Positions 7,699-15,982 of a DNA stretch of 64,000 bases are shown piece by piece; within the stretch, counting starts at the first letter, position 1, and the number at the start of each line of letters is the position of its first letter. The position numbers and the translations under genes are program-made. The notes beneath the pieces were generated by a model. That model ran no database searches and had not been told where the DNA came from. It saw only the letters and a list, made by a program, of their open reading frames with translations. Origin of the DNA: Acidobacteriota bacterium (lineage in GTDB: Bacteria; Acidobacteriota; Terriglobia; Acidiferrales; UBA7541); assembly GCA_013289585.1 (NCBI GenBank), contig JABCZR010000003.1:62001-126000 (forward strand), given 5' to 3'.

Positions 7699-9021
7699 TC
7701 AATATGCGCTGTTCTTATTACCCGGCCGAGAGATTCCGAGTCCCTGGCGGTCTTCTGCCGATGCATCCAGTTTGTCTTCCGTATCACCAAAAGACCGCTC
7801 GATGGTTGACTGGAGACGCTGCTGCCAGTACCGAAGCGCGTGATGACGCTCCTCGGGCAGGACGGAGACCATCTCACTGATGAGCGCCTTCATGCGACGC
7901 ATGACCTGCACACTGCTGGCGCCATAGAAACGAATTTCATCGAATGCCAAGCGCAGGAAATCCTCCCAGCTCGGAAAGGCAACAAGCACCCGGAGCTTGC
8001 CGTTAGGACCTCGAAACGCCCCGATCTCCAAACGGCGTCGCCCGAGACGGAGCAATAGATCTTCAATCTGGTCCAGTGCCTGCACCGCAGTGGTCGGGTC
8101 GTTAATTGCTGGGGAAAGGGCTTTGATGGCGATATCTACCAGCAAACGGATTGCATATTTGGGATCCTGCTCGAAAGTGCGCTCGCCGCCAAGCTCAATC
8201 GCTTTTCTCAATTGCGCCTCTGGAAGAGGGTCGACTCCTCCAAGAACTCGAAGTATCGGAGTCGATTCCAAGACGGAATCACCAACGGAAGCGGCCAACT
8301 CAATTATGCAATCGGCCCCGCTGGCAATGTGCACCAGGGTCGGCACGTCCACAGCTTGGACGATCTGCGGCCGCCCATGATGCATGAGTGTTTGGAGATT
8401 GGGAGCATGACACATTTCAGCCGAGCTTGGGGAGGCCGGAGCATCTAACCGTGGATAAAGATTCTCAATAATTTCTCGACCTTTATCCCCGGTGAAGATC
8501 AACATCCGGGCGACCTGGAGCATACTTATGCGTTGGATGAGGCTGATGAACATGATAATGCTGAGGATAAGCAGAGCGGTCACCACCACTACGTTCACAA
8601 GCGAAACTCGGCCGGAACCGCTCCGGTCGACCCAAGCTAGTGCCACCAACGCATATAGAAATGTGGCTGTAAACACTCCGATAGCGTGGGAGATCACGGG
8701 ATCGCGTGCTATCCAGAGAACGAGTCGCGGGGAGTAGGCGGTGGCGCTGAATTGCACCATGACAAAAGTCAGCGAGAATACGATCCCGGTGAGGGCGAGC
8801 ATGCCGGAGGCAATCGAAGAGTAAAAGCCGATCGCTGCGTTTACGCTGATGGTGGAAACGAAGCCTGGCAGAAACACATGTGCCAGACGTGCGCTTGTGA
8901 TGCCAAGCGTGAGCGCTGCTGCCGCGTAAACCAATGGAACAAGCCATACCTTGGCTTGTGTTTCTCGCACTCTGTAGAACATCGTCTCGCAATCCTCGTG
9001 CCAGGTGGGCTGGGCCGGCAT
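7699..9021 (-). CDS. DUF2254 family membrane protein
   Basis: About 440 residues. Four hydrophobic segments lie in the N-terminal third (VPLVYAAAALTLGI; FYSSIASGMLALTGIVFSLTFVMVQFSA; AIGVFTATFLYALVALAWV; NVVVVTALLILSIIMFISLI). A soluble C-terminal domain follows, containing the family hallmark KALSPAINDPTTAVQALDQI. DUF2254 proteins have no established function; the PAINDP motif is highly conserved. The start is uncertain: ATG at 9021 is used here, ATG at 8982 (with GAGG upstream) and TTG at 9063 are alternatives. The CTAGGG dyad at 9282-9297 and a properly spaced -10-like TTCAAT are directed at this gene, linking it to the SulP, receiver and DUF3300 promoters. Confidence 0.87.
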   Translation of the reverse strand: MPAQPTWHEDCETMFYRVRETQAKVWLVPLVYAAAALTLGITSARLAHVFLPGFVSTISVNAAIGFYSSIASGMLALTGIVFSLTFVMVQFSATAYSPRLVLWIARDPVISHAIGVFTATFLYALVALAWVDRSGSGRVSLVNVVVVTALLILSIIMFISLIQRISMLQVARMLIFTGDKGREIIENLYPRLDAPASPSSAEMCHAPNLQTLMHHGRPQIVQAVDVPTLVHIASGADCIIELAASVGDSVLESTPILRVLGGVDPLPEAQLRKAIELGGERTFEQDPKYAIRLLVDIAIKALSPAINDPTTAVQALDQIEDLLLRLGRRRLEIGAFRGPNGKLRVLVAFPSWEDFLRLAFDEIRFYGASSVQVMRRMKALISEMVSVLPEERHHALRYWQQRLQSTIERSFGDTEDKLDASAEDRQGLGISRPGNKNSAY

Positions 9022-9063
9022 ACCGCGGCCAGCTCCGCGTCCGAGCTTGTCGCGAAGCTGCAA

Positions 9064-9630
9064 CTCGGGATTCTCAGTTCAGCTCACTTTCTGGCGCATC
9101 GCATTTATCCCCTGCCCTCGATACGACAGAATTCTCAGCCAGAGCCAGTCCAGCTCAAACCATGGAACGCCTACGGCGCTCCATAACCAACTGGGAATGT
9201 CACGGGCGCCTCAAAATATACTCCTTTACCTTATTGCTGATGAACGATTCAGATTGAATCCTAGAACTGTGCTGGATGCGCCTAGGGCTTTCCCTAGTTC
9301 TCGCGATTCTCGTGCGCTGCCAAAAGTCACACCCGTGCTTAGCTCATAAGCACGTCGAGTGACATTTTGACTAAGCGAGACGCGATGCGGTCAAGCGATA
9401 GGGTCCGCCCGCGCCTTGTTCGCCGCGGCCATGATCGACATCTCCAACAATTTTTGTTTGGGCACGCACCAAAATATGTATTCGAGCGCTACGCCAAGGT
9501 ACGGGAAGAAGGGGGTCTTCCGATTGGAATTAGGTGGAAAAAATCGGATTCGGATTTGAACTACCACCCTCAATTGGACAACTCGGGCAACTTCGCATCG
9601 TTCCGAAAGTGGCCTAAGTTATTGAAAAGA
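9064..9630. other. Intergenic region between DUF2254 gene and tRNA-Ala
   Basis: This roughly 570-bp region contains operator site 4. No credible coding frame was seen; a 134-codon plus-strand frame here overlaps the tRNA antisense and lacks family features. The tRNA gene bounds its right end. Confidence 0.5.
9282..9297 (-). promoter_or_regulatory. CTAGGG inverted-repeat operator, site 4 (DUF2254 promoter)
   Basis: CTAGGGCTTTCCCTAG has perfect 6-bp arms. On the minus strand exactly 23 nt separate it from TTCAAT (9258-9253), which matches four of six bases of the -10 consensus. That is the same spacing as at sites 2 and 3. The putative start of transcription is about 220-265 nt before the DUF2254 start codon. 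Confidence 0.6.
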
Positions 9631-9706
9631 TGGTGGACGAGACCGGGATCGAACCGGCGACCTCCTCGTTGCGAACGAGGCGCTCTCCCAGCTGAGCTAC
9701 TCGCCC
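9631..9706 (-). tRNA. tRNA-Ala (CGC)
   Basis: The 76-nt minus-strand sequence begins GGGCGAGTAGCTCAGCTGGG and ends with an encoded CCA. It folds into a cloverleaf. The acceptor stem contains the G3-U70 wobble pair that specifies alanine. The anticodon stem CCTCG/CGAGG encloses the loop TTCGCAA, giving anticodon CGC (reads GCG). The T-loop is the standard GTTCGATCC. Confidence 0.96.
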
Positions 9707-9836
9707 ACGAGCAGCAACTGAATTTTAGCAAACGCCGCAGACCTTGCCAACACGTGATCGTCCGCGTGTAGTCAAAACTGGGGCGCTTGACTTGGCAGAA
9801 GCCCCCCATGAACCCTATCGTACTTCGTGCTGAAGC

Positions 9837-11450
9837 TTACGGCTGCTCGTTCGAAGCACCCGTGCGCTGCGCCGTGATTTTCTTCGCGTTCTGATACAGC
9901 GCCCGCGCCTGAGGAATCGCGTCCACGGCTTTCTGCACCTGCGGGTCGGATTCCAGCAATACCTTGAATCCTTCCTGCTGACCAAACGTGGACATAAACA
10001 CTTCCTGCTTGATCTTTCTCTTGATCCAATCGCCGGTTTCCGCCATTTCCGGTTCCGTGTACCGCACGTTGTGCTTGCTCAGGTACTCGCGGAACGTGCG
10101 CATCACGCTGTCGTCAACTTCAAACTCCTTGGTGATTGTCGGCTTCGTGCCCAGGTAGTAGCGCGTGAATCCGCCCACACCCGTCTCCGCCGGATAGAAC
10201 ACGTCGTTGCGATACAGAAGTTGTTCGAACTTCGTCAGCTTGGGAGCCGCCACCGTAATATCCGGCGCGATGCCGCCTCCGCCGGTAACTTGCCGCCCGC
10301 TGTCCGTCAGCTTCACTTCCGTCGGATGCTCGGGGACTTTCCGCTCGTAATGATATTCGTACAGCGAAACTGATTTGTAATCGCGTTGAATCAGCCGCCC
10401 GCTCGGCGTGTAGTAACGCGCCGTGGTCAGCGCCAGCCCGGTGTTTTCGCTCAGTGGCGTAACCGTCTGCACCAATCCCTTGCCGAAGGTTGTCTCGCCC
10501 ACCACCAACCCGCGATCGTGGTCCTGCACCGATCCTGCGACAATCTCCGTTGCCGATGCCGAGTTGTTATTCACCAGAATCACCAGCGGCACGGTCACGC
10601 CCTGATTCCCACGTACCGCGTAATAACGCCGCTCCGGTGAAGTCCGTCCATGATGTGAAACAATTAGCTGGTTCTTATCCAGGAACATGTCTCCCACGGC
10701 CACCGCTTCGTTTAGCAGCCCACCAGGATTCCCGCGCATATCCAGAATCAGTCCATCCAGCGAGGAAGCATTCAGTTGTTTCAGCGCTTCCGCTATTTCA
10801 CGGTCCGTCGTCTCATTAAATCCCGAAAGCCGGATATAGCCGATCCCCGGCTTAAGCAGGAACGCAATGTCCACCGAATGGCGAGGAATCTCGTCGCGCG
10901 TCACCGTAAATGTCAGTTGCTCCGGATAGCCTTCGCGCGATACCACAATCTTGACTACCGTCCCCTTGGGCCCCTTGAGCATGTCCGCGACTTCGGGCGT
11001 GCCGAGACCATCCGTGGACTTGTCATCCACCTTCAGGATCACGTCGCCAGGCCGCAGCCCCGCGTTATAGGCCGGTGCGCCCACATACGGCGCCATCACC
11101 ACGGTGTGGTTCTCGCGCGGCGCAACGATCATGCCCACGCCGTAGTACTTTCCGCGCTGGTCCTCGCGCAGCAACGCAAACTGCTTGGCATCAAAGAAAC
11201 TCGAGTGGGGATCCAGCATGCGCAGCATGCCCGGAATCGCGCCCTGATACACGGCTTTGTCTACATCCACAGTGTCGGCGTAATTGTTCTGGACCACATC
11301 CAGAACCCGCGTGAACTCCCGCACCGCCGTTTGATAGTCATCCGCCGAGGCGGTCGTCGCCCGGACGTTGGGCCCGTAGATCCCGCCCAAAACCGCAGAT
11401 AACAGCAGTACGCCTATAACGATCCCAAGTCCGCGACGTTCTGAATTCAT
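9837..11450 (-). CDS. S41 family carboxyl-terminal processing protease
   Basis: A 537-residue tail-specific protease. An N-terminal signal anchor (about residues 8-28) exports it to the periplasm. A PDZ domain lies near 95-185 (GVGMIVAPRE, AGLRPGDVILKVDD). The S41 domain carries the Ser-Lys catalytic dyad: Ser299 in NNNSASATEIV and Lys324 in TTFGKGLVQT, 25 residues apart as in Prc/CtpA. A further C-terminal region of about 170 residues is present. These proteases trim or degrade envelope proteins from exposed C-termini. GAGGTAAGA stands directly before the ATG. Divergent from tatB. Confidence 0.95.
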   Translation of the reverse strand: MNSERRGLGIVIGVLLLSAVLGGIYGPNVRATTASADDYQTAVREFTRVLDVVQNNYADTVDVDKAVYQGAIPGMLRMLDPHSSFFDAKQFALLREDQRGKYYGVGMIVAPRENHTVVMAPYVGAPAYNAGLRPGDVILKVDDKSTDGLGTPEVADMLKGPKGTVVKIVVSREGYPEQLTFTVTRDEIPRHSVDIAFLLKPGIGYIRLSGFNETTDREIAEALKQLNASSLDGLILDMRGNPGGLLNEAVAVGDMFLDKNQLIVSHHGRTSPERRYYAVRGNQGVTVPLVILVNNNSASATEIVAGSVQDHDRGLVVGETTFGKGLVQTVTPLSENTGLALTTARYYTPSGRLIQRDYKSVSLYEYHYERKVPEHPTEVKLTDSGRQVTGGGGIAPDITVAAPKLTKFEQLLYRNDVFYPAETGVGGFTRYYLGTKPTITKEFEVDDSVMRTFREYLSKHNVRYTEPEMAETGDWIKRKIKQEVFMSTFGQQEGFKVLLESDPQVQKAVDAIPQARALYQNAKKITAQRTGASNEQP

Positions 11451-11566
11451 TCTTACCTCGCCTTACGACTCAATCCGAAATTATACCACACCGCAAAGTC
11501 CGGTTTGACAGCGACTGACACCCTTTCTATGATGCCAATGAACCAGTTAGACGGTGCCTGGGCGCA

Positions 11567-12004
11567 ATGTTGAGCATTCCTCACATGATTGTCCTGTTTG
11601 TGGTCGTTCTGGTCGTTTTCGGGCCACAGAAGCTCCCGGAGCTCGCCCGTGGCCTCGGCAAGATCATGGCTGAGTTCCGCAAAGCCTCCTCGGACTTCCG
11701 TAGCGCCTTTGAGGAGGAAATGCGCGAAATGGAGCGCCAGACCCTGCAAGCCGCGCGCAAGAAGGCCGCTGAAACCGTCGCTGCCGGCGATTCCGCCCAA
11801 CCGGCCACCTTGGCTACTCCAAGTGGTTCTGAGACGCCTTCGATAGAATCTCAAGCCGATACTCGCGCCTCTGAAGCACCACTTCTCGCACCCTCAGCCG
11901 AGTCGGTACCCCGTGCTTCCGACGAGCACTCTGAAACCTCGGTCGAAACCGCCGCTGCATCCAATACACCCGACGTCCCCCATGACACCCAGCAACCAGC
12001 CTGA
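11567..12004 (+). CDS. tatB: Twin-arginine translocase subunit TatA/TatB
   Basis: A 145-residue protein with a short N-terminal membrane helix (IPHMIVLFVVVLVVF), the hinge FGPQKLPELARGLGK and an amphipathic helix, as in all TatA/B proteins. A long Ala/Ser/Glu/Pro-rich soluble tail follows (residues 65-145). The tail length and the position directly upstream of tatC favour a TatB-like name, though Acidobacteriota often use a single bifunctional TatA/B. It forms the folded-protein export channel with TatC. The gene overlaps tatC by 23 bp. Confidence 0.9.
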   Translation: MLSIPHMIVLFVVVLVVFGPQKLPELARGLGKIMAEFRKASSDFRSAFEEEMREMERQTLQAARKKAAETVAAGDSAQPATLATPSGSETPSIESQADTRASEAPLLAPSAESVPRASDEHSETSVETAAASNTPDVPHDTQQPA

Positions 12005-12803
12005 ATCCGCCGACAATTCCGCGCTCCCCGCTCCAGATAACGAGCCGGGCGGCGCCATGAGTTTTTTCGAGCACCTCGCCGAACTCCGCAAACGCATCAT
12101 CAACTCGCTCCTCTCGGTTGTCATCGGCGCAGGCATTGGCTGGTTTGCCGCTCCCCATTTTGTGAATTGGATCACCAAGCCCATGCTGGAAGCGCTGAAA
12201 GCCGCGAAACTCGAACAAAAATTGGTCTACACGCATCCCGCCGGGTATCTGAATCTTTTGATCTCCTTGAGCATTTATCTTGGCCTGGTTATTGCTTCCC
12301 CCTGGATTCTTTACCAGATTTGGCTTTTCGTCGCTCCCGCGCTCTACAAACACGAGCGCAGCGCCATCACTGGCTTTCTGTTCTCGACCGTTTTCCTATT
12401 TCTCTCCGGCATCGCGTTCGGATATTTCGTTTCGCTGCCCTACGTCCTTCGTTTTCTGATCAGTTTTCAGGGCCCGGTTGTCCCGCTCATCAGCATCAAC
12501 GAGTATTTCGATCTGATCCTCATGGTCCTTCTCGGCCTCGGCCTGGTGTTCGAATTGCCAATCCTCATTTTCTTTCTTTCGCTCTTTGGCATCGTTACGC
12601 CCAAGTTCTTGCTCAAGAATTTCCGCTATGCCATCTTGGTCATCGCCATTCTCGCGGCTGTCCTTACGCCCACCCCCGATGCTACGACCATGCTCGTTTT
12701 CATGGCCGTATTGGTCGCGCTCTACTTCGTGGGTATTGTAGTGTCTTGGGTAGTGGTGCGCCGCCGCGACCGGCGGCTGGCTGCTCCCGTGGAGGCGCAA
12801 TAA
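11982..12803 (+). CDS. tatC: Twin-arginine translocase subunit TatC
   Basis: A 273-residue polytopic membrane protein that binds twin-arginine signal peptides. The hallmark N-terminus MSFFEHLAELRKRI and later segments IASPWILYQIWLFVAPALYK, SGIAFGYFVSLPYVLRFL and AAVLTPTPDATTM identify TatC with its six helices. The start is taken at ATG 11982 inside the end of tatB, implying translational coupling. ATG 12057, directly before the conserved core, is an alternative, and neither has a strong ribosome site. The stop codon is immediately followed by the ATG of the next gene. Confidence 0.95.
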   Translation: MTPSNQPESADNSALPAPDNEPGGAMSFFEHLAELRKRIINSLLSVVIGAGIGWFAAPHFVNWITKPMLEALKAAKLEQKLVYTHPAGYLNLLISLSIYLGLVIASPWILYQIWLFVAPALYKHERSAITGFLFSTVFLFLSGIAFGYFVSLPYVLRFLISFQGPVVPLISINEYFDLILMVLLGLGLVFELPILIFFLSLFGIVTPKFLLKNFRYAILVIAILAAVLTPTPDATTMLVFMAVLVALYFVGIVVSWVVVRRRDRRLAAPVEAQ

Positions 12804-13832
12804 ATGACGAAAAGGCGTGCAATTCTCCTGCTTGCGACGTTTTTGTGCGTCTTTTTGCTGCTGCTTCGCTTGGTCGGTTACAAGGGCAAGCCCGTTTACC
12901 TTGCGAGCGCAAAGGTTGCTGAAGAGTCGACCAATCGCCCCCCGGCGCCTCAGCCGCCTTTCATGAGCGCTGTGGCCGTCCCTCCACCGCAAGCCGCCGA
13001 CGCCGCGCCCCCACCGGACAAGACTGGCGGCTTCGACGGCAACCGCGCTTACGCTCACGTCGCCAAGCAAGTCAGCTTCGGCCCGCGTCCTTCCGGCTCA
13101 CCAGCCATTGCCCGTTTGCAGGACTATTTGCAATCCGAATTGAAAAGCTACGGCTGCACCGTCGAGACCGACGCGTTCTCGGCTGACACTCCTGTCGGCC
13201 GTCTGCTCATGAAGAATTTCCTCGTCAAAATCCCCGGAGAGAAACCCGGCGTGATTCTTCTCGGAACACACTACGACACTCTTCTGAAAGAAAACTTCGT
13301 CGGCGCCGATGACGCCGGCTCTTCCACCGCCCTCATGCTGGAACTCGCCCGCCTCCTGTGCCCGCAGCACGGCAAATACGCCGTCTGGATCGCCTTCTTC
13401 GACGGCGAAGAAGCCATGAAGCAATGGAGCGAAACCGACAGCCGCTACGGCAGCCGCCAGATGGCCGCGCGACTGTCCACCAGCGGCGACATCAAAAAGA
13501 TTCGTGCATTCATGCTGGCGGACATCGTCGGCGGTCGCAATGCCCAATTCCCGCGCGAATCCAGCTCTACGCCAGCATTGATCGATCTGGTTTGGAACAC
13601 CGCGGCCAAGCTGGGCTACTCCGCCATTTTTCTAAATACTTCGGCATCCGCAGAAGATGATCACGATTCCTTCATGAAGCGCGGTGTGCCCGCCGTGGAT
13701 GTCATCGGAGACTTCGTCAACAACGGTTACTGGCACACGCCGCAGGACTCCCTCGACAAAATCAGCGCCAAAACCCTCGCCATCGTCGGTCACGTCTTCC
13801 TCGAGTCCACAAAACAGCTGCAAACAAAATAA
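12804..13832 (+). CDS. M28 family zinc peptidase (glutaminyl-cyclase-like)
   Basis: 342 residues with an N-terminal hydrophobic anchor (ILLLATFLCVFLLLLRLVG) and a Pro/Ala-rich linker, then an M28 catalytic domain from about residue 75. Likely zinc ligands are the His in LLGTHYDT, the Asp in VGADDAGSS, a Glu in FFDGEEA, the Asp in LADIVGG and the His in YWHTPQDS. The arrangement matches M28 aminopeptidases and secretory glutaminyl-peptide cyclotransferases; WHTPQD and DGEEA with the preceding FF lean towards the cyclase branch. It would act in the envelope. Its ATG directly follows the tatC stop, so it is in the tat operon. Confidence 0.88.
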   Translation: MTKRRAILLLATFLCVFLLLLRLVGYKGKPVYLASAKVAEESTNRPPAPQPPFMSAVAVPPPQAADAAPPPDKTGGFDGNRAYAHVAKQVSFGPRPSGSPAIARLQDYLQSELKSYGCTVETDAFSADTPVGRLLMKNFLVKIPGEKPGVILLGTHYDTLLKENFVGADDAGSSTALMLELARLLCPQHGKYAVWIAFFDGEEAMKQWSETDSRYGSRQMAARLSTSGDIKKIRAFMLADIVGGRNAQFPRESSSTPALIDLVWNTAAKLGYSAIFLNTSASAEDDHDSFMKRGVPAVDVIGDFVNNGYWHTPQDSLDKISAKTLAIVGHVFLESTKQLQTK

Positions 13833-13843
13833 GCTCTACCTTG

Positions 13844-13868
13844 GTAGGGGCGAAGCATCGCGGCGCCC
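13844..13868. repeat. Short dispersed intergenic repeat, copy 1
   Basis: A 25-bp segment containing GTAGGGGCGAAGCAT. Its reverse complement matches 23 of 25 positions at 33668-33692 in another intergenic gap, at the 3' end of two unrelated genes. This is typical of small REP-like repeats. Confidence 0.5.
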
Positions 13869-13889
13869 TCTTCACTCTGTGCGGGGCAT

Positions 13890-13926
13890 TTGTAGGGACT
13901 GCCTTTCTGGGCGGGCCGCTCTTCTT
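13890..13926. repeat. REP-like intergenic repeat (second family), copy 1
   Basis: Contains GTAGGGACTGCCTTTCTGGG followed by GCGGGCCGCTCTTC. A related copy (GTAGGGCCCGCCTTCTGAGG, then CGAACGGCTCTTGC) lies at 15938-15972 in the next convergent gap. The family appears as short GC-rich dyads between genes. Confidence 0.4.
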
Positions 13927-13992
13927 GCTTGTGTTGCCGCGCGCGCATAGGAATCCCTCAAACCCGTGTGTTACATTGAAAATGTCTCGCAA

Positions 13993-15123
13993 ATGAAACT
14001 CAAACGCATTTCCGTGAAGTCATCCCTTGGAAATTACTCCGTCATCGCCGGCGCAGGAACCGTTCATCGGGCCGCACAGGAAATCGCCAAGCTCGGTCGT
14101 TTTTCCAGCATCCACGTGGTCTCCTCAACAAAAGTCTGGCGCGCCCTCAGTAAATCCATCCAGCGTGGTCTGCAACTTCCCGGCAAAGTTCATTTTCACC
14201 GAATGAACGACGGGGAATCTGCAAAAAACTTGCGCACCGCCGAGTTATTAAGCCGGGTACTAGTGAAATCCGGGGCGGACCGCAAATCTCTTCTTATTGC
14301 AGTCGGCGGCGGAGTCGTCGGCGACGTCGCTGGATTCGTCGCCGCCATCTATTTGCGTGGCGTCGCCCTGGTACACGTGCCGACGACGCTCGTCGCCCAG
14401 GTGGATAGCTCCATCGGCGGAAAGACCGGCGTCAATCTTCCCGAAGGGAAAAACCTCGTCGGCGCGTTCTATCCCCCGCGCCTCGTCCTAATCGATCCGG
14501 AGTTGCTTCGCACCCTCCCGGACCGCGAATTCCGTGGCGGCCTCGCCGAAGTCATCAAGCATGCCATCATCGCCGATGCTCCGATGTTTGGCATGCTCGA
14601 ACAGAATATGGAGAAAATCCTGCGTCGCGATCGCACTGCTCTCGGCCTGCTCATTCCGCGCAACGTCGCAATCAAGGCCCGCGTCGTTAGCCGCGATGAA
14701 CGCGAATCGGGCCTCCGTGAAATCCTGAACTTCGGCCATACCTTCGCGCACGCCCTCGAAAGCGTCACCAGGTACCGCCGTTATCAGCATGGCGAAGCTG
14801 TCGCCTGGGGCATGATCGCCGCGGCCTTCCTCGGCCACGAACTCGGCCTCACACGGACCGCCGACGTCTCCCGGATCGTCGCGCTGATCCGCCGTCTTGG
14901 CCCTCTACCCGGATGGCCCCAAGTTCCGGCCACGACTCTTCTCAACGCCATGCGCTCGGACAAGAAAACGCGCAGTGGAATTCTGCGCTTCGTGCTCTCA
15001 CCACGCATTGGCGAAGCCCGCTCGTACGACACCGTTCCTTTGCATGTCGTCGAGCGTGTTCTCCATTTCACGCCTCGCCTCATCGACGCCAGCGCCGGTC
15101 CCTTGGGAAAATACCGTGGTTGA
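13993..15123 (+). CDS. aroB: 3-dehydroquinate synthase
   Basis: 376 residues, a normal AroB length. It converts DAHP to 3-dehydroquinate in the shikimate pathway, using NAD and a divalent metal. Visible motifs are the nucleotide-binding stretch AVGGGVVGDVAGFVAAIYLR, the substrate segment PTTLVAQVDSSIGGKTGVN, and metal ligands in GGLAEVIKHAII, ILNFGHTFAHALE and QHGEAVAWGM. The ATG at 13993 is the first Met of the conserved fold; an upstream GTG would add nine residues of no family character. Its 3' end overlaps the downstream methyltransferase gene. Confidence 0.96.
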   Translation: MKLKRISVKSSLGNYSVIAGAGTVHRAAQEIAKLGRFSSIHVVSSTKVWRALSKSIQRGLQLPGKVHFHRMNDGESAKNLRTAELLSRVLVKSGADRKSLLIAVGGGVVGDVAGFVAAIYLRGVALVHVPTTLVAQVDSSIGGKTGVNLPEGKNLVGAFYPPRLVLIDPELLRTLPDREFRGGLAEVIKHAIIADAPMFGMLEQNMEKILRRDRTALGLLIPRNVAIKARVVSRDERESGLREILNFGHTFAHALESVTRYRRYQHGEAVAWGMIAAAFLGHELGLTRTADVSRIVALIRRLGPLPGWPQVPATTLLNAMRSDKKTRSGILRFVLSPRIGEARSYDTVPLHVVERVLHFTPRLIDASAGPLGKYRG

Positions 15124-15898
15124 GGCCACCGCACCGGTGAAGGGAACTCGTCCTGAAGGCGCCGTCACCGAAGCCGACGCCTCCGAAAAAGTCCGGGAGA
15201 TGTTCACGCGCATCGCCCCGCGCTACGATCTGCTCAATCATCTTCTCTCTCTGCAGCACGACCGCCTCTGGCGCGCACGCGCCACAAAGCGCCTCCGCCC
15301 CATTCTCAATCGTCCCGGCAGTCTTGTCCTCGATCTTTGCTGCGGAACAGGTGATCTTGCTTTTTCCCTCGCTCGTGCAGGCCAAGCCCGGATCATCGGC
15401 GCCGACTTTGCCCACACGATGCTGGTCCGCGCGAAAGAAAAGGGCGAGGCGCTCGCCTCCGCCATGGGAGAAAACGCTGTAAAGTCCGTGCCATTTTTCG
15501 AAGCCGACGCCATGCGCTTGCCCTTCGCCGACGCCTCTTTCGATCTCGTCGCCACCGCCTTCGGCTTTCGTAATCTCGCAAACTACGAAGCTGGCTTGCG
15601 CGAAATTCAGCGCGTGCTCAAGCCCGGCGGCACCATCGCCATCCTTGAATTCACCGAACCGCCTGCTGGAATGTTAGGGAATCTCTACCGCTGGTATTTC
15701 TGTGAAGTTCTACCCAAAATCGGCGGCTTGATCTCCGGCGAACCCGCCGCCTACTCCTACCTGCCCAAATCCGTCGCTCGCTTCTTCCGCCCGGCCGAAC
15801 TGGCGTCTCTCATCACCGCCGTCGGCTTTCAATCCGTTGACTATCGCGTCTGGACGCTCGGCACTGTTGCGCTCCACACCGCAGTACGCCCGCTCTGA
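15116..15898 (+). CDS. ubiE: Demethylmenaquinone/ubiquinone methyltransferase (UbiE/MenG)
   Basis: About 260 residues of a class I SAM-dependent methyltransferase, completing menaquinone (MenG) or methylating a ubiquinone intermediate. Evidence: VREMFTRIAPRYDLLNHLLSL at the N-terminus (UbiE signature), SAM motif I LDLCCGTGDLAFSL, motif II FFEADAMRLPFADASFDLV, and ATAFGFRNLANYEAGLREIQ. An anaerobic or microaerobic acidobacterium would normally use menaquinone. The start is ambiguous: GTG 15116 is chosen, overlapping aroB by 8 bp; ATG 15044 would give a longer N-terminus and an 80-bp overlap. Confidence 0.93.
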   Translation: MVEATAPVKGTRPEGAVTEADASEKVREMFTRIAPRYDLLNHLLSLQHDRLWRARATKRLRPILNRPGSLVLDLCCGTGDLAFSLARAGQARIIGADFAHTMLVRAKEKGEALASAMGENAVKSVPFFEADAMRLPFADASFDLVATAFGFRNLANYEAGLREIQRVLKPGGTIAILEFTEPPAGMLGNLYRWYFCEVLPKIGGLISGEPAAYSYLPKSVARFFRPAELASLITAVGFQSVDYRVWTLGTVALHTAVRPL

Positions 15899-15937
15899 TC
15901 CACACCTATGATAGTTATCTATCCCGCAGGGATTCCC

Positions 15938-15972
15938 GTAGGGCCCGCCTTCTGAGGCGAACGGCTCTTGCC
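15938..15972. repeat. REP-like intergenic repeat (second family), copy 2
   Basis: The degenerate second copy of the element at 13890-13926, lying between the convergent ubiE and sigma-54 regulator genes. It shares the GTAGGG...GCCTT.CTG.GGCG and GCTCTTGC blocks. Confidence 0.4.
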
Positions 15973-15982
15973 GCGCCTCCCG

